In this document: piece after piece, positions 16,921 to 27,225 of the stretch
How positions within the stretch are numbered: the stretch's first letter is position 1
Layout: every line of letters begins with the position of its first letter
NCBI GenBank assembly: GCA_002438785.1
Contig: DJQS01000017.1
Coordinates: 1-64,000 of the forward strand
Length of the DNA stretch: 64,000 bases
Source of the DNA: Caryophanales bacterium UBA6380
Lineage (GTDB): Bacteria > Bacillota_I > Bacilli_A > RFN20 > CAG-826
Direction: 5' to 3'
The notes under the pieces: generated by a model
The model's input: the letters and a program-made list of their open reading frames with translations, nothing else
Database searches by the model: none
Told to the model about the DNA's origin: nothing
Made by a program: the position numbers and the translations under genes

Positions 16921-18252
16921 ATGAAAAAAGTTTTCTATATTTTATCTACATTAGTGTTACTTACTAGTTGTAATAATCAAAATACAAATAAGGAGGATAC
17001 TAATAGCCCTTTATTTGAAGCGATTAACAATTTCTATAATGGAGTTAAATTATTAGGAACTGTTGATACACACTACGTTCCTACTTCATCAGTATATGAA
17101 AATGTAAATCGCAGTTATGAATATACAATTGTTTTTCAAGAAAAAGATGAAAAAGGATATGAAACTACATCTAAAGAAGTAGATAATGATAATGCCAGTG
17201 TTTATCATTCTTGTTATTTTAGAAGTGATGATGGTTATGTTAGTTATGAATCTTATGGTGCAGATAATACTATTACTAAAACTTATGCTATGTCATTAAC
17301 TTCAGGTAAGGTTAATTATGATCAATATTTCTCTAATCCATTTTTATTTATCAATGAATTAGATTTTACTAAATCAGGTGATAATCTTTATTCTTTAAAT
17401 TTAAATAAAGCTTATTTTTTAATGTATTTTGTCTTAGGACAATCAGTTAGTGTTCAAACATGTTATTTTACATTGACAAACAACATGTTTACTAGTTTTT
17501 ACATTTCTTCAAATCCTTTTGATGTAACTGATAATACAACAGGAGCAAGTTATAAAGCTACTTTTGAAGCTACTTTCGAGTTAAGTTATGATGATGCTTT
17601 AGTAACTCGTTTAGTATCTTTTAAAGAAAATGAAGAAAATAGTGATTTAAAAAATGCTTTAAATAATGTCAATAATGATTATACTTTAGATATTGTTCAA
17701 AGATTTGATACCGATGATACATCTTATACAAATAAAGATCATAAAAAAGCATATTGTGATAAAGAAACTAAAATTATATATGTTGATAAAACTGGAGAAA
17801 GCAGTTCTTTAAATGGTGGTGATTATCTATTTATTGAAAATAATAGTGGGTATTTAGAAGGTTTTAACTATGATTTAGCTGGTTTTTGGCATAGACAAAA
17901 TTTAACTACTGAAGTTAATTATGAATCAGTTGTTGATAATTTAAAATCTATTTCAACTGCTTTATTTACTAAACAAGATAGTTTAACTTATGTAAGTAGA
18001 GAAGAAATTAATAAAGACACTGCTTCTATTTCAAATTTAGTCAATGCATTTATACCTCCTTATTATAGTTTTTCATATACACCTGATTCAATGAAGATAG
18101 TATTAAATGATGATAAGAAGAGTATAAAATATTTTGATATATATTTTACAGATTCATTAACATTACCTCAAAGAGTAAGATTCACTTATGAAAATGTCGG
18201 TTCTACTGACATTCCAAATTACGTAAAAGATAAATTACCTACTTTAAATTAA
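16921..18252 (+). CDS. Lipoprotein, unknown function (first of three)
   Basis: 443 residues with a lipoprotein signal (VLLTSC, cysteine near residue 17) after AGGAG. The mature part is rich in D, N, S, T and Y and predicted beta-rich, with no motif I recognise. The next gene starts 20 bases after the stop and has its own AAAGGAG site, so the three lipoprotein genes probably form one operon. A surface-exposed, possibly substrate-binding role is inferred only from the lipobox. Confidence 0.6.
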   Translation: MKKVFYILSTLVLLTSCNNQNTNKEDTNSPLFEAINNFYNGVKLLGTVDTHYVPTSSVYENVNRSYEYTIVFQEKDEKGYETTSKEVDNDNASVYHSCYFRSDDGYVSYESYGADNTITKTYAMSLTSGKVNYDQYFSNPFLFINELDFTKSGDNLYSLNLNKAYFLMYFVLGQSVSVQTCYFTLTNNMFTSFYISSNPFDVTDNTTGASYKATFEATFELSYDDALVTRLVSFKENEENSDLKNALNNVNNDYTLDIVQRFDTDDTSYTNKDHKKAYCDKETKIIYVDKTGESSSLNGGDYLFIENNSGYLEGFNYDLAGFWHRQNLTTEVNYESVVDNLKSISTALFTKQDSLTYVSREEINKDTASISNLVNAFIPPYYSFSYTPDSMKIVLNDDKKSIKYFDIYFTDSLTLPQRVRFTYENVGSTDIPNYVKDKLPTLN

Positions 18253-18271
18253 TTTTAGAAAGGAGAAAGTT

Positions 18272-20191
18272 ATGAAAAAGAAATTTTTATTACCTATTGT
18301 AAATTTATTAATTTTTTCATCACCTCTGTTTTCTTGTTCTAATCATAACAATAATAATGGCGGGAACGAATTAGTTAATTATAAAAATATTAGTGTTGAG
18401 TATGATAAAGATATTATTGATGTAGAAATATTAGATAAAGCTGCAATTGGAGCAAAAGTTAGTTTAAATATCAAATTAAAAGAAGGAAAAGAAAATTATA
18501 CTATTAAAAGTATTAAAATGAATGATACACCTATATCAATTAATAAGAGTAAAAATGAATTTTCTTCGACTTTTACTATGCCTGATAAAGATGTTGTAAT
18601 TAAAATTGAAGTAGGAATAAACGAATATCCAATAAGTTTTACTAATTCAATTGAAAATGTAAGTGTATCTACTTCTAAAATAAATAATAATAACGTAGCA
18701 AGTCCTGATGAAGTTATTATTATTTATGTAGAAAATAATAATAAAGCAATAAATATTACAGGAATTAAAGTAAATAATGACTTAGCAACTAAAAATAATG
18801 ATGGTACATATCAGTTTGTTATGCCTAATCAAGAAGTTAAATTAACCATTTTATATGAAGATGATATTCATAATATTACTAGTGAAGCTAGTGAAGGATT
18901 TAATTTAAGTTTAAGTAAAAATAAAGCAGTATTTGGTAATATTATTGATGTTCAATTAACTTATGACATTAATAATTACGTCTTTAAAAAGATATATGGA
19001 ATTTATAATAATGAAGAGTTTAGCTTAAATTCTAAAGGTAATAATGAATATTCTTTTGTAATGAAAGATGGAGACGTAAAAATTGTTGTTGAAGGAAATA
19101 AAGTAACTTCTGCAAATCGAGAATATTATGGTACATTTATTGGTAGAAATTTTGGATATTATAGTAATAATTTTGATTCACCTAGAAGCTTAATTATACA
19201 AAAAGATGGTAGTTTTACTTTTTATAATGGAACTACTGATTATAATGGACAAATTGATACTACATTAGAAAATCTAAATAACTATAAAGTTATTGCTAAA
19301 AATAGTGATTTAAAAGAAGCTAGTTTATTAATTACTTATAAAGAAGATGCAATTTCATTAAAGGTTACTATTGATAATAATTCTACTTATTTATTTTTAG
19401 CTAGAGACATTGATTCAACTAAATTAAATTTTTATAAGATTGATAGCTATTCCCATGGATTAATTGAATTAATTAGTAGTGATAAAACTAAAAAATATTA
19501 TTCTTATCTTGATATAAATGATGTTTTACATCCTTTTGTTAATTTAGAATTTAGTAGTGGCAATAGTATTAGTAATAATTCTATTTTCTATATATTAGAA
19601 AATAATAAAAAGATTGCTTTTATTAAGGTTAGTAATGTTGATCAAACTTCTTATAAAAATATAATCCTTGGTGATTTATATAAAGGAACATATAAATATA
19701 ATAATGAAGATTATATTTTAGATGGTTTTGGTAATTTTACTAAAGGTGAAAATATTGGAACATATACGATTAATTATGGAGTTTTAAGTTTAACAATAGA
19801 TAATACTACAAATAGATTTTTAATTGATTTAGACAATTTAAGTTTAACCCCTTATACTTATAGTGGAATTGTTAATGAAGATAGTAAATTTAGTGGAAGT
19901 TTTACTCAAGATAAAAAAGATTATCAAGTATTAATTTATTTCCGTGCTAATAGTTATTTATCATTTAGTTTAGAGGTTTTTTCTAATAACTATTGGGTAA
20001 GTTTAGTTAACACTAATATTATTTATACATATATAAATAATAATGTTACATATAAAATTAATATTGATGGAATTGATTATGATATAAATATGGATTTAGT
20101 TGTTAGTGGAACTCAAAAGAGTTTTGTCATTAATTCTAATTTAGATACCTATCAAATTAAAGATTTAAAGTTAAGTTATAGCGCGTTTTAA
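18272..20191 (+). CDS. Lipoprotein with InlB-type repeats (second of three)
   Basis: 639 residues. The lipobox is LFSC (cysteine near residue 22), followed by an asparagine-rich spacer. Residues about 30-270 hold three repeats ending in FTMPDKDVVIKIEV, FVMPNQEVKLTIL and FVMKDGDVKIVVEG, the signature of divergent InlB B-repeat domains. The C-terminal half has beta-rich segments such as YYGTFIGRNFGYYS and IILGDLYKGTYKYNNEDYIL that look like repeated lipocalin-like or beta-sheet units. Its stop is 2 bases before the next start, so coupling is likely. Ligand unknown. Confidence 0.65.
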   Translation: MKKKFLLPIVNLLIFSSPLFSCSNHNNNNGGNELVNYKNISVEYDKDIIDVEILDKAAIGAKVSLNIKLKEGKENYTIKSIKMNDTPISINKSKNEFSSTFTMPDKDVVIKIEVGINEYPISFTNSIENVSVSTSKINNNNVASPDEVIIIYVENNNKAINITGIKVNNDLATKNNDGTYQFVMPNQEVKLTILYEDDIHNITSEASEGFNLSLSKNKAVFGNIIDVQLTYDINNYVFKKIYGIYNNEEFSLNSKGNNEYSFVMKDGDVKIVVEGNKVTSANREYYGTFIGRNFGYYSNNFDSPRSLIIQKDGSFTFYNGTTDYNGQIDTTLENLNNYKVIAKNSDLKEASLLITYKEDAISLKVTIDNNSTYLFLARDIDSTKLNFYKIDSYSHGLIELISSDKTKKYYSYLDINDVLHPFVNLEFSSGNSISNNSIFYILENNKKIAFIKVSNVDQTSYKNIILGDLYKGTYKYNNEDYILDGFGNFTKGENIGTYTINYGVLSLTIDNTTNRFLIDLDNLSLTPYTYSGIVNEDSKFSGSFTQDKKDYQVLIYFRANSYLSFSLEVFSNNYWVSLVNTNIIYTYINNNVTYKINIDGIDYDINMDLVVSGTQKSFVINSNLDTYQIKDLKLSYSAF

Positions 20192-20193
20192 TT

Positions 20194-21870
20194 ATGAAAT
20201 ATAAAATATTTAGTATAATTCTCCCTTCATTATTATTAGTATCGTGTAATAATAGTAATAATGTTAAAAATGTCAATATAATAAAAGATTCAGGTATTGA
20301 ATCTACTTTATTGAAAGATAATGTATTAAGTTTTAAAATAAAAGATAATTTTAAATTATTTAATGTTTATCTTAATGGGGAAAAGGTTAATATAAACAAA
20401 AATAGTATTAATGTTAAATCTAATGATGAGGTAAAAATTTTTACTACATTTAATGATTTACCAACTAAGATTTATGAGTCATTAAATGATTTAAATTCAA
20501 ACAATTTAAAGATAAGTTATAATGCTTATTTATCATTAAATTCTAATGTTTATTATTCGTTAGCTCAAAATGAAAATGTTTATAAATTAGACTATTCTTT
20601 TGAAAATTTAGCTCAAACTAGTTTTGATGAACTTTATTATATTAAAGATGAATTTGGTTTTGCTTATACTCCATATTTAAATGTATCTAATGAAATTAAT
20701 AAATCTTATTTATATAATAGTAATAAACAAAGAATAAGGTTTGATAATTTAATTACTTCACCATTTAAAAATGTTTTTAATGATGATTATAATGCTAGTT
20801 ATAATAAATTAGATTTTATAAAAGTATATGGTAATTATAAATTGGATTTTTCTAAAGATTTATCTGGCGATAATAAAGTATCGATGCTATCGTCATTAAT
20901 TTCTTTATCTTCTATTGTTATAAGTTCAATTTCTAATATTACAAACTTATCATTAAATGATTTAAATTTAACGAGTCGAAGTATGTCTTTTACTTATGAT
21001 GAAGAAGGTAATTTTGTAAGTGGAGAAGCTAGTTTTAAAATTAAAACTAATTCAAGTAATGAATATTATAAAGAAATAACAACTAATTTAAGTTTTACTA
21101 CCTTAGTAACTAATAAAGTAAATGATGAAATTAAAAAAGAAGTTACTCCTTTTAGTAAAAAGAATAATATAGATTTAGAAAATTCTATTAAAAGTGGTTT
21201 AATTAATCAAATATCAAAAGGGAATTATACATTGTCTACTAAGATTTTTTTAGATAAAAATAAAAAATTAACCGATACACCTGATATTAGTTATACTTCA
21301 AAAGCGGATTTAATTAATAATCGTATGATTTGCGATAAAAATGAAGAATATAGTGATAATAAAAAAACTTCGATATGTTTAGTAAAAGCTAAAGAAGGGG
21401 TTGCTATTAATAATAATTTTATTGTAGTTTTTGATGAAGATAATAATTATATTGGTTATTTATATAATACAACTAATTCATTTTTGAATAATTATTCAAA
21501 AATATCTAGTGATTTATTTAATTATAATGATGGAATTTATTCATTAAAAGTTGATCGTAATAGCGGTTATTATTCAACTTTATTTAAAAATGAATTAAAT
21601 AAAACATTAATTCCTTTAATTGACTCTTATTTATCACCTTATTTTTCATCGAATAAAAATTATGAAATTAATAACGTTGATATTGAGTTATCTAATGATA
21701 AAGTAAAAATGGTATTAACTTTAATAAGTTTAAATAAAGACAATGAAGTTAATGGTGAAATTAGAACTATTTATGAATTTAGTAATATATTAAAAACTTC
21801 ATTTAATGATTCTGAATTAACTACTTTAAAGAAAATGGAAGATACAGTTAATAGTTTTTCTAAAAATTAA
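20194..21870 (+). CDS. Lipoprotein, unknown function (third of three)
   Basis: 558 residues with lipobox LLVSC (cysteine near residue 18). It has no separate ribosome site and starts 2 bases after the previous stop, so translation probably depends on the upstream gene. The mature part is low in complexity (N, S, D, K, L) with predicted beta structure and a helical stretch near 225-250. I recognise no domain. It shares composition but no clear alignment with its two neighbours. Confidence 0.55.
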   Translation: MKYKIFSIILPSLLLVSCNNSNNVKNVNIIKDSGIESTLLKDNVLSFKIKDNFKLFNVYLNGEKVNINKNSINVKSNDEVKIFTTFNDLPTKIYESLNDLNSNNLKISYNAYLSLNSNVYYSLAQNENVYKLDYSFENLAQTSFDELYYIKDEFGFAYTPYLNVSNEINKSYLYNSNKQRIRFDNLITSPFKNVFNDDYNASYNKLDFIKVYGNYKLDFSKDLSGDNKVSMLSSLISLSSIVISSISNITNLSLNDLNLTSRSMSFTYDEEGNFVSGEASFKIKTNSSNEYYKEITTNLSFTTLVTNKVNDEIKKEVTPFSKKNNIDLENSIKSGLINQISKGNYTLSTKIFLDKNKKLTDTPDISYTSKADLINNRMICDKNEEYSDNKKTSICLVKAKEGVAINNNFIVVFDEDNNYIGYLYNTTNSFLNNYSKISSDLFNYNDGIYSLKVDRNSGYYSTLFKNELNKTLIPLIDSYLSPYFSSNKNYEINNVDIELSNDKVKMVLTLISLNKDNEVNGEIRTIYEFSNILKTSFNDSELTTLKKMEDTVNSFSKN

Positions 21871-21965
21871 TAAATAAACAAAATATTAAGGATTAATTAA
21901 GAAAAAAACACAAATGTATTTTATTTATAGATTTTGTTATAATGTTTCTATAGGAATGGAAATTT

Positions 21966-22421
21966 ATGAAAAGTAAAAACTTGTGTTTAAATATTATTTC
22001 TTTATTATTTTATTTAGGATTATTAATTTTTTTAGTTAGTTATATTGGTGTAATTATTCAAACTATATGGTTTAATGAAAGTGATAATCAATTAGCAGTT
22101 GGTTTAGCTAGTATTATCCTTATTGTTGTTATGTTTTATTTAGTAATTATTACTGCTATTGTTTTAATTTCTTTTATTATTAAACTAATCCAAATTTTTA
22201 CCAAAAAGATGAGCTTATCTTATCCTTGCTTAGTATTTGATGTTATTTATTTAATAAGTTTAATAATTTTATCGATATTAGCTCTAATAAATATTGAAAA
22301 TTATGTTACAACTATTATTTTTTTATTATTTGCAATTATATTTAATATAATCTCATTAATTTCTAATTCATTAATTATTAAAAGATATAAAAAAGAAAAA
22401 GTTAATTGTTTATTAAACTAA
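21966..22421 (+). CDS. Four-helix membrane protein, unknown
   Basis: 151 residues with hydrophobic segments near 9-31, 45-73, 86-107 and 112-134, and a basic end (KRYKKEK). A TATAAT-like box near 21938 could start its transcript. No family recognised. The next gene begins 25 bases after its stop, so they may be cotranscribed. Confidence 0.5.
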   Translation: MKSKNLCLNIISLLFYLGLLIFLVSYIGVIIQTIWFNESDNQLAVGLASIILIVVMFYLVIITAIVLISFIIKLIQIFTKKMSLSYPCLVFDVIYLISLIILSILALINIENYVTTIIFLLFAIIFNIISLISNSLIIKRYKKEKVNCLLN

Positions 22422-22445
22422 TCTATTTATTATATAATCATTACT

Positions 22446-23885
22446 ATGGATGAATTAGAAAGAAATGATTTTTTAAAGCAAACAATAAATCATATATTTT
22501 ACTTAAAAGATTTAATAAATCAAGAAATAGAAAAAGATAAAGATAAGAATATTAATAATTACTTATTAACATATCTAGATTGTTATATTGTTTTTCTTGC
22601 TACTAAATTTTTTAATACTTCTAATGACATGCGTTACTTTAAATATATTTATAATAATTTTTATAATACTTTATTACTATTTTGCGCTTTATCGTATACT
22701 CAAAAAGATGTTGATTATCATATTATAAACTCTATATTTTTTGAAAATAGTTTAAACGAAGATATTGAAAGAAAAATTAACGATAAATTAATTAACTATA
22801 GTACGAGTTATAAAGAAGAATTAAGTAAAGGTAATTATTTTATATTTCTTTATAATTATTTTGATGGAATCCCATGTATTAATAACTTATTTGAGGGAGA
22901 TTTAGGTAAACATTTTACTTCTTTATACATGCATTATCATTTTGCGAAGTTTATTGAATCAAAGTTTTTAAAAAATATCATTTTAGAAACTAGAATTAGT
23001 ACAAAAGATCAATCTTTTGAACGCAAGTTGTTCTTAAATTCATGTGTTATAAAAAATAAATTTAAATATTCAAAAAGAATTAAATTCAAAGATTTTGAGG
23101 GGACATTAAAAAATCAAATTTTAAATTTTTATTACAATGCTGATTTTAATTCGATGGTTTTAGACACTAGAATTAAATTAGATTTAGTTAAAGAAGAATT
23201 TTATAAATTTAGATATGGTGAATTATTTTTCCCAATGAATGATAAATTTTTAAAGTTTTTTGAATTAGATGATATAATTTTTGAAAATTTAATGCCTTAT
23301 GAATTCTTAGTAGTTTTATTTGGCATTCTTAATGAGATAATTTTTATTAAATCGATATTTAATAAAAATATCAAAAAATATAAAGAAAGAATTGCTTTAG
23401 CTTCATCTTTATTAAAAGAAAAGTCTGAAAATGATTATGAATGTGATTTTGATAGATATTATCGAATTTACGAAAAAAAATGTGGTGGTAATTTAACTGA
23501 AGATGATTTTGTTGATGGTCTTTTTAAATCAATTTTAACAGTCATATTTGATAAGCCAATAACGATCGAAGATTTATTAATTGATGAATTAAATGATAAT
23601 TTTGATATGTTTGATGGCGATAAATTACAAAATGTTTATTTTAAAACTAAAGAGTTAACTTCTAATTTTATTTTTAGTTTAACTACGCCAGAAAACATTA
23701 TTCGTAATTTAATATTTAGTAATCTTAATTTTGTTGATGGCTTAATTAGTGAATTTGCTACAAAATTTATTGAACAAGATTATGTTGATGTATTACATTT
23801 TAATATTCTTTATTTAAAAGAATATTTAAGTAGTTTAGATAGTTTAATTCATTTAATAAATTCGACAATTATTGAAGAAAAATAA
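22446..23885 (+). CDS. Hypothetical cytoplasmic protein
   Basis: 479 residues, mostly alpha-helical and rich in F, Y, N, K and D, with no signal peptide or convincing membrane helix. I find no nucleotide-binding or metal motif. A single FDRYYRIYEKKCGG segment near 335-350 and the FDGDKLQNVYFKTKELT region are its most distinctive parts. The frame is long and clean, with codon use like its neighbours, so it is a real gene. It lies between a membrane protein gene and asnA; context gives no clue to function. Confidence 0.5.
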   Translation: MDELERNDFLKQTINHIFYLKDLINQEIEKDKDKNINNYLLTYLDCYIVFLATKFFNTSNDMRYFKYIYNNFYNTLLLFCALSYTQKDVDYHIINSIFFENSLNEDIERKINDKLINYSTSYKEELSKGNYFIFLYNYFDGIPCINNLFEGDLGKHFTSLYMHYHFAKFIESKFLKNIILETRISTKDQSFERKLFLNSCVIKNKFKYSKRIKFKDFEGTLKNQILNFYYNADFNSMVLDTRIKLDLVKEEFYKFRYGELFFPMNDKFLKFFELDDIIFENLMPYEFLVVLFGILNEIIFIKSIFNKNIKKYKERIALASSLLKEKSENDYECDFDRYYRIYEKKCGGNLTEDDFVDGLFKSILTVIFDKPITIEDLLIDELNDNFDMFDGDKLQNVYFKTKELTSNFIFSLTTPENIIRNLIFSNLNFVDGLISEFATKFIEQDYVDVLHFNILYLKEYLSSLDSLIHLINSTIIEEK

Positions 23886-23940
23886 TAAATTTGCTTTTCA
23901 AAAAAATAATATAATTTAAAATTATTTTTGAGGTAATTTT

Positions 23941-24945
23941 ATGGAAAATTTTCAATACGTTAATGGATATAAATCTAAATTAAATTTTAAAGATAATGAA
24001 TTAGCTATTGTTGAAGTAAGAAATTATTTTGAATCTCATCTAGCTAAAAAATTACATTTATTAAGAGTTACTGCACCATTATTTGTCTTGTCTCAAACTG
24101 GCATTAATGATGATTTAAATGGCAAAGAAGTTCCAGTTAATTTTAATGTTATTGATTTTAATAATAGAATTGAAATAGTTCATAGTTTAGCTAAATGGAA
24201 AAGATACAATATTTCTAAATATAATTTGAAAATGCATCAAGGAATTTATACTGATATGAATGCAATTAGAAAAGATGAATTTAGAGATAATTATCATTCT
24301 ATCTATGTTGATCAATGGGATTATGAATTATTAATAAAAAAGAAAGATCGTAATTTAAATTTTCTTAAAAAATATGTTAAAAAAATTTATAGCGTAATTT
24401 ATAAAACTGAAAAGCATATTTCTAATAAATATAATCTAAATAGAGTTTTACCAAAAAATATAAGTTTTATTACTAGTGAAGAATTATTAAAAAAATATCC
24501 TAATTTATCAAATGAAGAACGAGTTAATGAATATATTAAAAAAGTAAAAGCTTTATTTCTAATTGGTATTGGTCATAAATTATCTAACGGAATAAGTCAA
24601 GATGGTCGCGCTCCAGATTATGATGATTGGAATTTAAATGGCGATATTTATGTTTATAATCCAATTTTAAATAATGCCTTAGAATTATCAAGCATGGGTA
24701 TTAGAGTTGACAAAAATGCATTACTAGAGCAGACTAAATTATCAAATAAAGAATATTATTTAAACTTCGAGTATCAAAGAAAAATTTTAAATAATGAGCT
24801 TCCTTTAACTTTAGGAGGAGGAATAGGACAATCTAGAATATGTATGTTTATGCTAAAAAAATTACATATTGGAGAAGTACAAGCTTCTATTTGGAATGAT
24901 GAAACTAGAAGTTTTATGCAAAAACATAATGTAAATATTTTATAA
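23941..24945 (+). CDS. asnA: Aspartate-ammonia ligase
   Basis: AsnA makes asparagine from aspartate, ammonia and ATP (EC 6.3.1.1) in the cytoplasm. At 334 residues it has normal length. Diagnostic stretches are VHSLAKWKR, YTDMNAIRKDE, IYVDQWDYE, SQDGRAPDYDDWNLNGD and LTLGGGIGQSR, which build the class II synthetase-like active site. The ammonia-dependent enzyme is typical of host-associated Firmicutes. AGG lies upstream of ATG 23941. It converges with the phosphofructokinase gene on the other strand. Confidence 0.95.
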   Translation: MENFQYVNGYKSKLNFKDNELAIVEVRNYFESHLAKKLHLLRVTAPLFVLSQTGINDDLNGKEVPVNFNVIDFNNRIEIVHSLAKWKRYNISKYNLKMHQGIYTDMNAIRKDEFRDNYHSIYVDQWDYELLIKKKDRNLNFLKKYVKKIYSVIYKTEKHISNKYNLNRVLPKNISFITSEELLKKYPNLSNEERVNEYIKKVKALFLIGIGHKLSNGISQDGRAPDYDDWNLNGDIYVYNPILNNALELSSMGIRVDKNALLEQTKLSNKEYYLNFEYQRKILNNELPLTLGGGIGQSRICMFMLKKLHIGEVQASIWNDETRSFMQKHNVNIL

Positions 24946-24964
24946 AATATATAGATTTTGCAGG

Positions 24965-26167
24965 TTATTTATTTATTTTATAAATATTTAATAATCCTTT
25001 TTCACCATCAATTAATGGTAATAGATATTCAATAAAATTATCATTTATATAATTATTTTCTTTATTGATATAAATGTCATCTAGGTATCTTTCTTTATTA
25101 GCAATATCGTTTATATCAACTAATTTAAAATTATATTTAAAAGGATTAGAAGATATTCTATTAACAACAACAATTTTTTTATTGACGCCATTAATAGCAG
25201 ATTTAACTGCAAATTTAGATAATCTAATAGCAATTTTTTGTTCAATCTTACTGTTACATATTGAATTTGCTCTTTGCAATAAACTTAATTCGTAGTAACG
25301 AGTTTTAATACCTAATTTTGAAGTAATTAAATTAGCTAATTTGATCGATAACCCTCCTAATTGATTGTGGCCAAAAGAATCTAATAAAGAATTAGTTTCA
25401 AATATAAAACTACCTTCATTATTTTTTAATCCTTCACTAATAATTATTAAAGCGTGTTTTTTCTTATTATAAATCTCTTCCACTTTATTTAAAAAATCAT
25501 TTAAATCAAAAAGGACTTCTGGAACATAAATTAAATCAGCTTTAACTCCTCTAACTTCTAATAATTTTGCACTAGCTGCAAGCCAACCTGCATTTCTTCC
25601 CATTGTTTCAATAATATTAACTCTACCTTCTTTATATGAGATATCATCAAGATAAATTTCTAAAGCAGCATTGATTATAAATTTTGCTGCGCTAGGATAA
25701 CCAAGTGAAAAATCAGTTGAAGGTAAATCGTTATCAATTGTTTTAATAATTCCAATACAATTACATTTATAATTTTCTTTTTCAAGATAAGTACTTATTT
25801 TATTAATTGTATCCATTGAATCATTGCCACCATTATAGAAAAAATAACGTATATTATATTTTTTAAATATTTCTAATATTTTTTTATATGTTAATGGATC
25901 TTCATCAAAACTTTTAAGTTTAAATCTATTACTTCCAAAAGCACTTCCTGGTGTATTTAATAAATTCTTTAATAGTGTATCATTATCTAAAATTTTTATT
26001 AGTTTATCATCTAGCAAACCTTGAATACCATAATTCATAGCATAAATACTATTAATAATATTTTTATGTTTAAAAGCTTCAATAAAAATTCCATAAGCCG
26101 AGGTATTTATAATACTAGTAGGACCCCCGCTTTGCCCATATAATAAATTTCCAATTAATTTTTCCAT
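24965..26167 (-). CDS. 6-phosphofructokinase, PPi-dependent type
   Basis: I start at ATG 26167 (AAGG 8 bases upstream), giving 400 residues; an upstream in-frame start would add 12. The glycolytic fold is clear: GQSGGPTSIIN at the N-terminus, YNGGNDSMDT, KTIDNDL and METMGRNAGWLA-like IETMGRNAGWLA. In ATP-dependent enzymes the second motif reads GGDGS and the third GTIDND; here the D in GGNDS and the K before TIDND point to pyrophosphate as donor. It would phosphorylate fructose 6-phosphate reversibly. A short palindrome lies about 50 bases upstream. Confidence 0.85.
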   Translation of the reverse strand: MEKLIGNLLYGQSGGPTSIINTSAYGIFIEAFKHKNIINSIYAMNYGIQGLLDDKLIKILDNDTLLKNLLNTPGSAFGSNRFKLKSFDEDPLTYKKILEIFKKYNIRYFFYNGGNDSMDTINKISTYLEKENYKCNCIGIIKTIDNDLPSTDFSLGYPSAAKFIINAALEIYLDDISYKEGRVNIIETMGRNAGWLAASAKLLEVRGVKADLIYVPEVLFDLNDFLNKVEEIYNKKKHALIIISEGLKNNEGSFIFETNSLLDSFGHNQLGGLSIKLANLITSKLGIKTRYYELSLLQRANSICNSKIEQKIAIRLSKFAVKSAINGVNKKIVVVNRISSNPFKYNFKLVDINDIANKERYLDDIYINKENNYINDNFIEYLLPLIDGEKGLLNIYKINK

Positions 26168-26217
26168 AATTAAAACCTTACTATATTTAAAAGATGTTAG
26201 CAAATAATTAAATTAAA

Positions 26218-26231
26218 TTTTCACGTGAAAA
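26218..26231. promoter_or_regulatory. Perfect 14-bp palindrome upstream of the phosphofructokinase
   Basis: TTTTCACGTGAAAA lies 51 bases before the start of the phosphofructokinase gene (minus strand) and is a candidate operator. The leader of the nucleoside-binding lipoprotein gene contains matching half-sites CGTGAAG and CTTCACG. Confidence 0.4.
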
Positions 26232-26238
26232 CAAAATA

Positions 26239-26268
26239 AAAATATCCCTCATTAGAGATATTTTTATT
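26239..26268 (-). terminator. Terminator after the PfkB-family kinase
   Basis: AAAAATATC and GATATTTTT flank a 10-base loop, with T-rich sequence on both strands. It lies 20 bases past the kinase stop on the minus strand and could work both ways. Confidence 0.65.
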
Positions 26269-26286
26269 ATTTATAAAGACTTTTTA

Positions 26287-27225
26287 TTAAAATTTAGCTA
26301 TTTCGTAAACTGCAAAATCAACAGTTTTAGCTAAAGTCTTTAATCCTTTTTCAGTAAGGAATCCTTGAGCACTGCCGCTAACTCCTATTTTAAAACTAGT
26401 AAATACCTCAGCTAATTTTAAGCATTCTAATGAATCTAAACCCTTTAAATAGAAGTGTAAGAAAGCACTAACTAATGCATCACGACTTCCAACAGTATTA
26501 ACTATATCTCTAACAGTGATAGCATCTATATGATAAATGATTCTCTTTTTAGAATCTAAAATCATGGCACCTTCTCTACCTTCACCTAGAACTATAATTT
26601 CGTTATGATAATGATTATATAATTTAATTAAGAAATCCTCATAATTATAATGTTCCAAGCCTCTTGAACTTAAAAAAAGGATGTCAGCATATTTCATGAA
26701 ATCTTGATTAAATGCATCGTTAACATCACCGATAATATGGACATCTGTAGCAATCTTTTTTCCTAATTCTTTTGTTTTCTTTAATAAAGTTCTATTAAAA
26801 TTATTATTGCATAAAACTACTAAATCAGATTTTTCAATTTTTTCTTTTTCTTCTTCAAAATCAGTTGTAACCTCTTGAACATCTTTTAAATCACAATAAG
26901 TCTCAGCATTCATTGAAGAATCAACTAATACCACAATATTAGGTGTTTGTTCTAAAGATTTTTTAATAGAAGTAGTGATTCTATTGCTTTTTGTTTCTAA
27001 TGCAATAGTTTTTCCTAATAAATCATCACCAACGTGAGATGATAAAATAACATTATCTCCTAAAGTTTTCATAGCTTTCGAGATATTATAAGCTGTTCCT
27101 GAAACGCTACTAGTTGTTCCAAAAAATGGATAATCAATTGGAAAATAATAAATTGGGAATGATTTCACATTCAAAATAGTTTCAAAGTTAACTAAACCAG
27201 AAACATAAATTGTTTTCTTTTTCAT
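26287..27225 (-). CDS. PfkB-family sugar or nucleoside kinase
   Basis: 312 residues, normal family length. The N-terminal YVSGLVNFETIL strand, the lid region GTTSSVSGTAYNISKAMKTLG, GDDLLG and the C-terminal catalytic motif are all present. The motif reads NTVGSRDALVSAF where most members have DTxGAGDxF: the catalytic aspartate is kept, but the GAGD anion hole has become GSRD, which may change activity. It lies next to, and divergent from, a nucleoside ABC importer, so a nucleoside substrate is plausible; that is inferred from context. AAGGAGAA precedes the ATG. Confidence 0.8.
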   Translation of the reverse strand: MKKKTIYVSGLVNFETILNVKSFPIYYFPIDYPFFGTTSSVSGTAYNISKAMKTLGDNVILSSHVGDDLLGKTIALETKSNRITTSIKKSLEQTPNIVVLVDSSMNAETYCDLKDVQEVTTDFEEEKEKIEKSDLVVLCNNNFNRTLLKKTKELGKKIATDVHIIGDVNDAFNQDFMKYADILFLSSRGLEHYNYEDFLIKLYNHYHNEIIVLGEGREGAMILDSKKRIIYHIDAITVRDIVNTVGSRDALVSAFLHFYLKGLDSLECLKLAEVFTSFKIGVSGSAQGFLTEKGLKTLAKTVDFAVYEIAKF

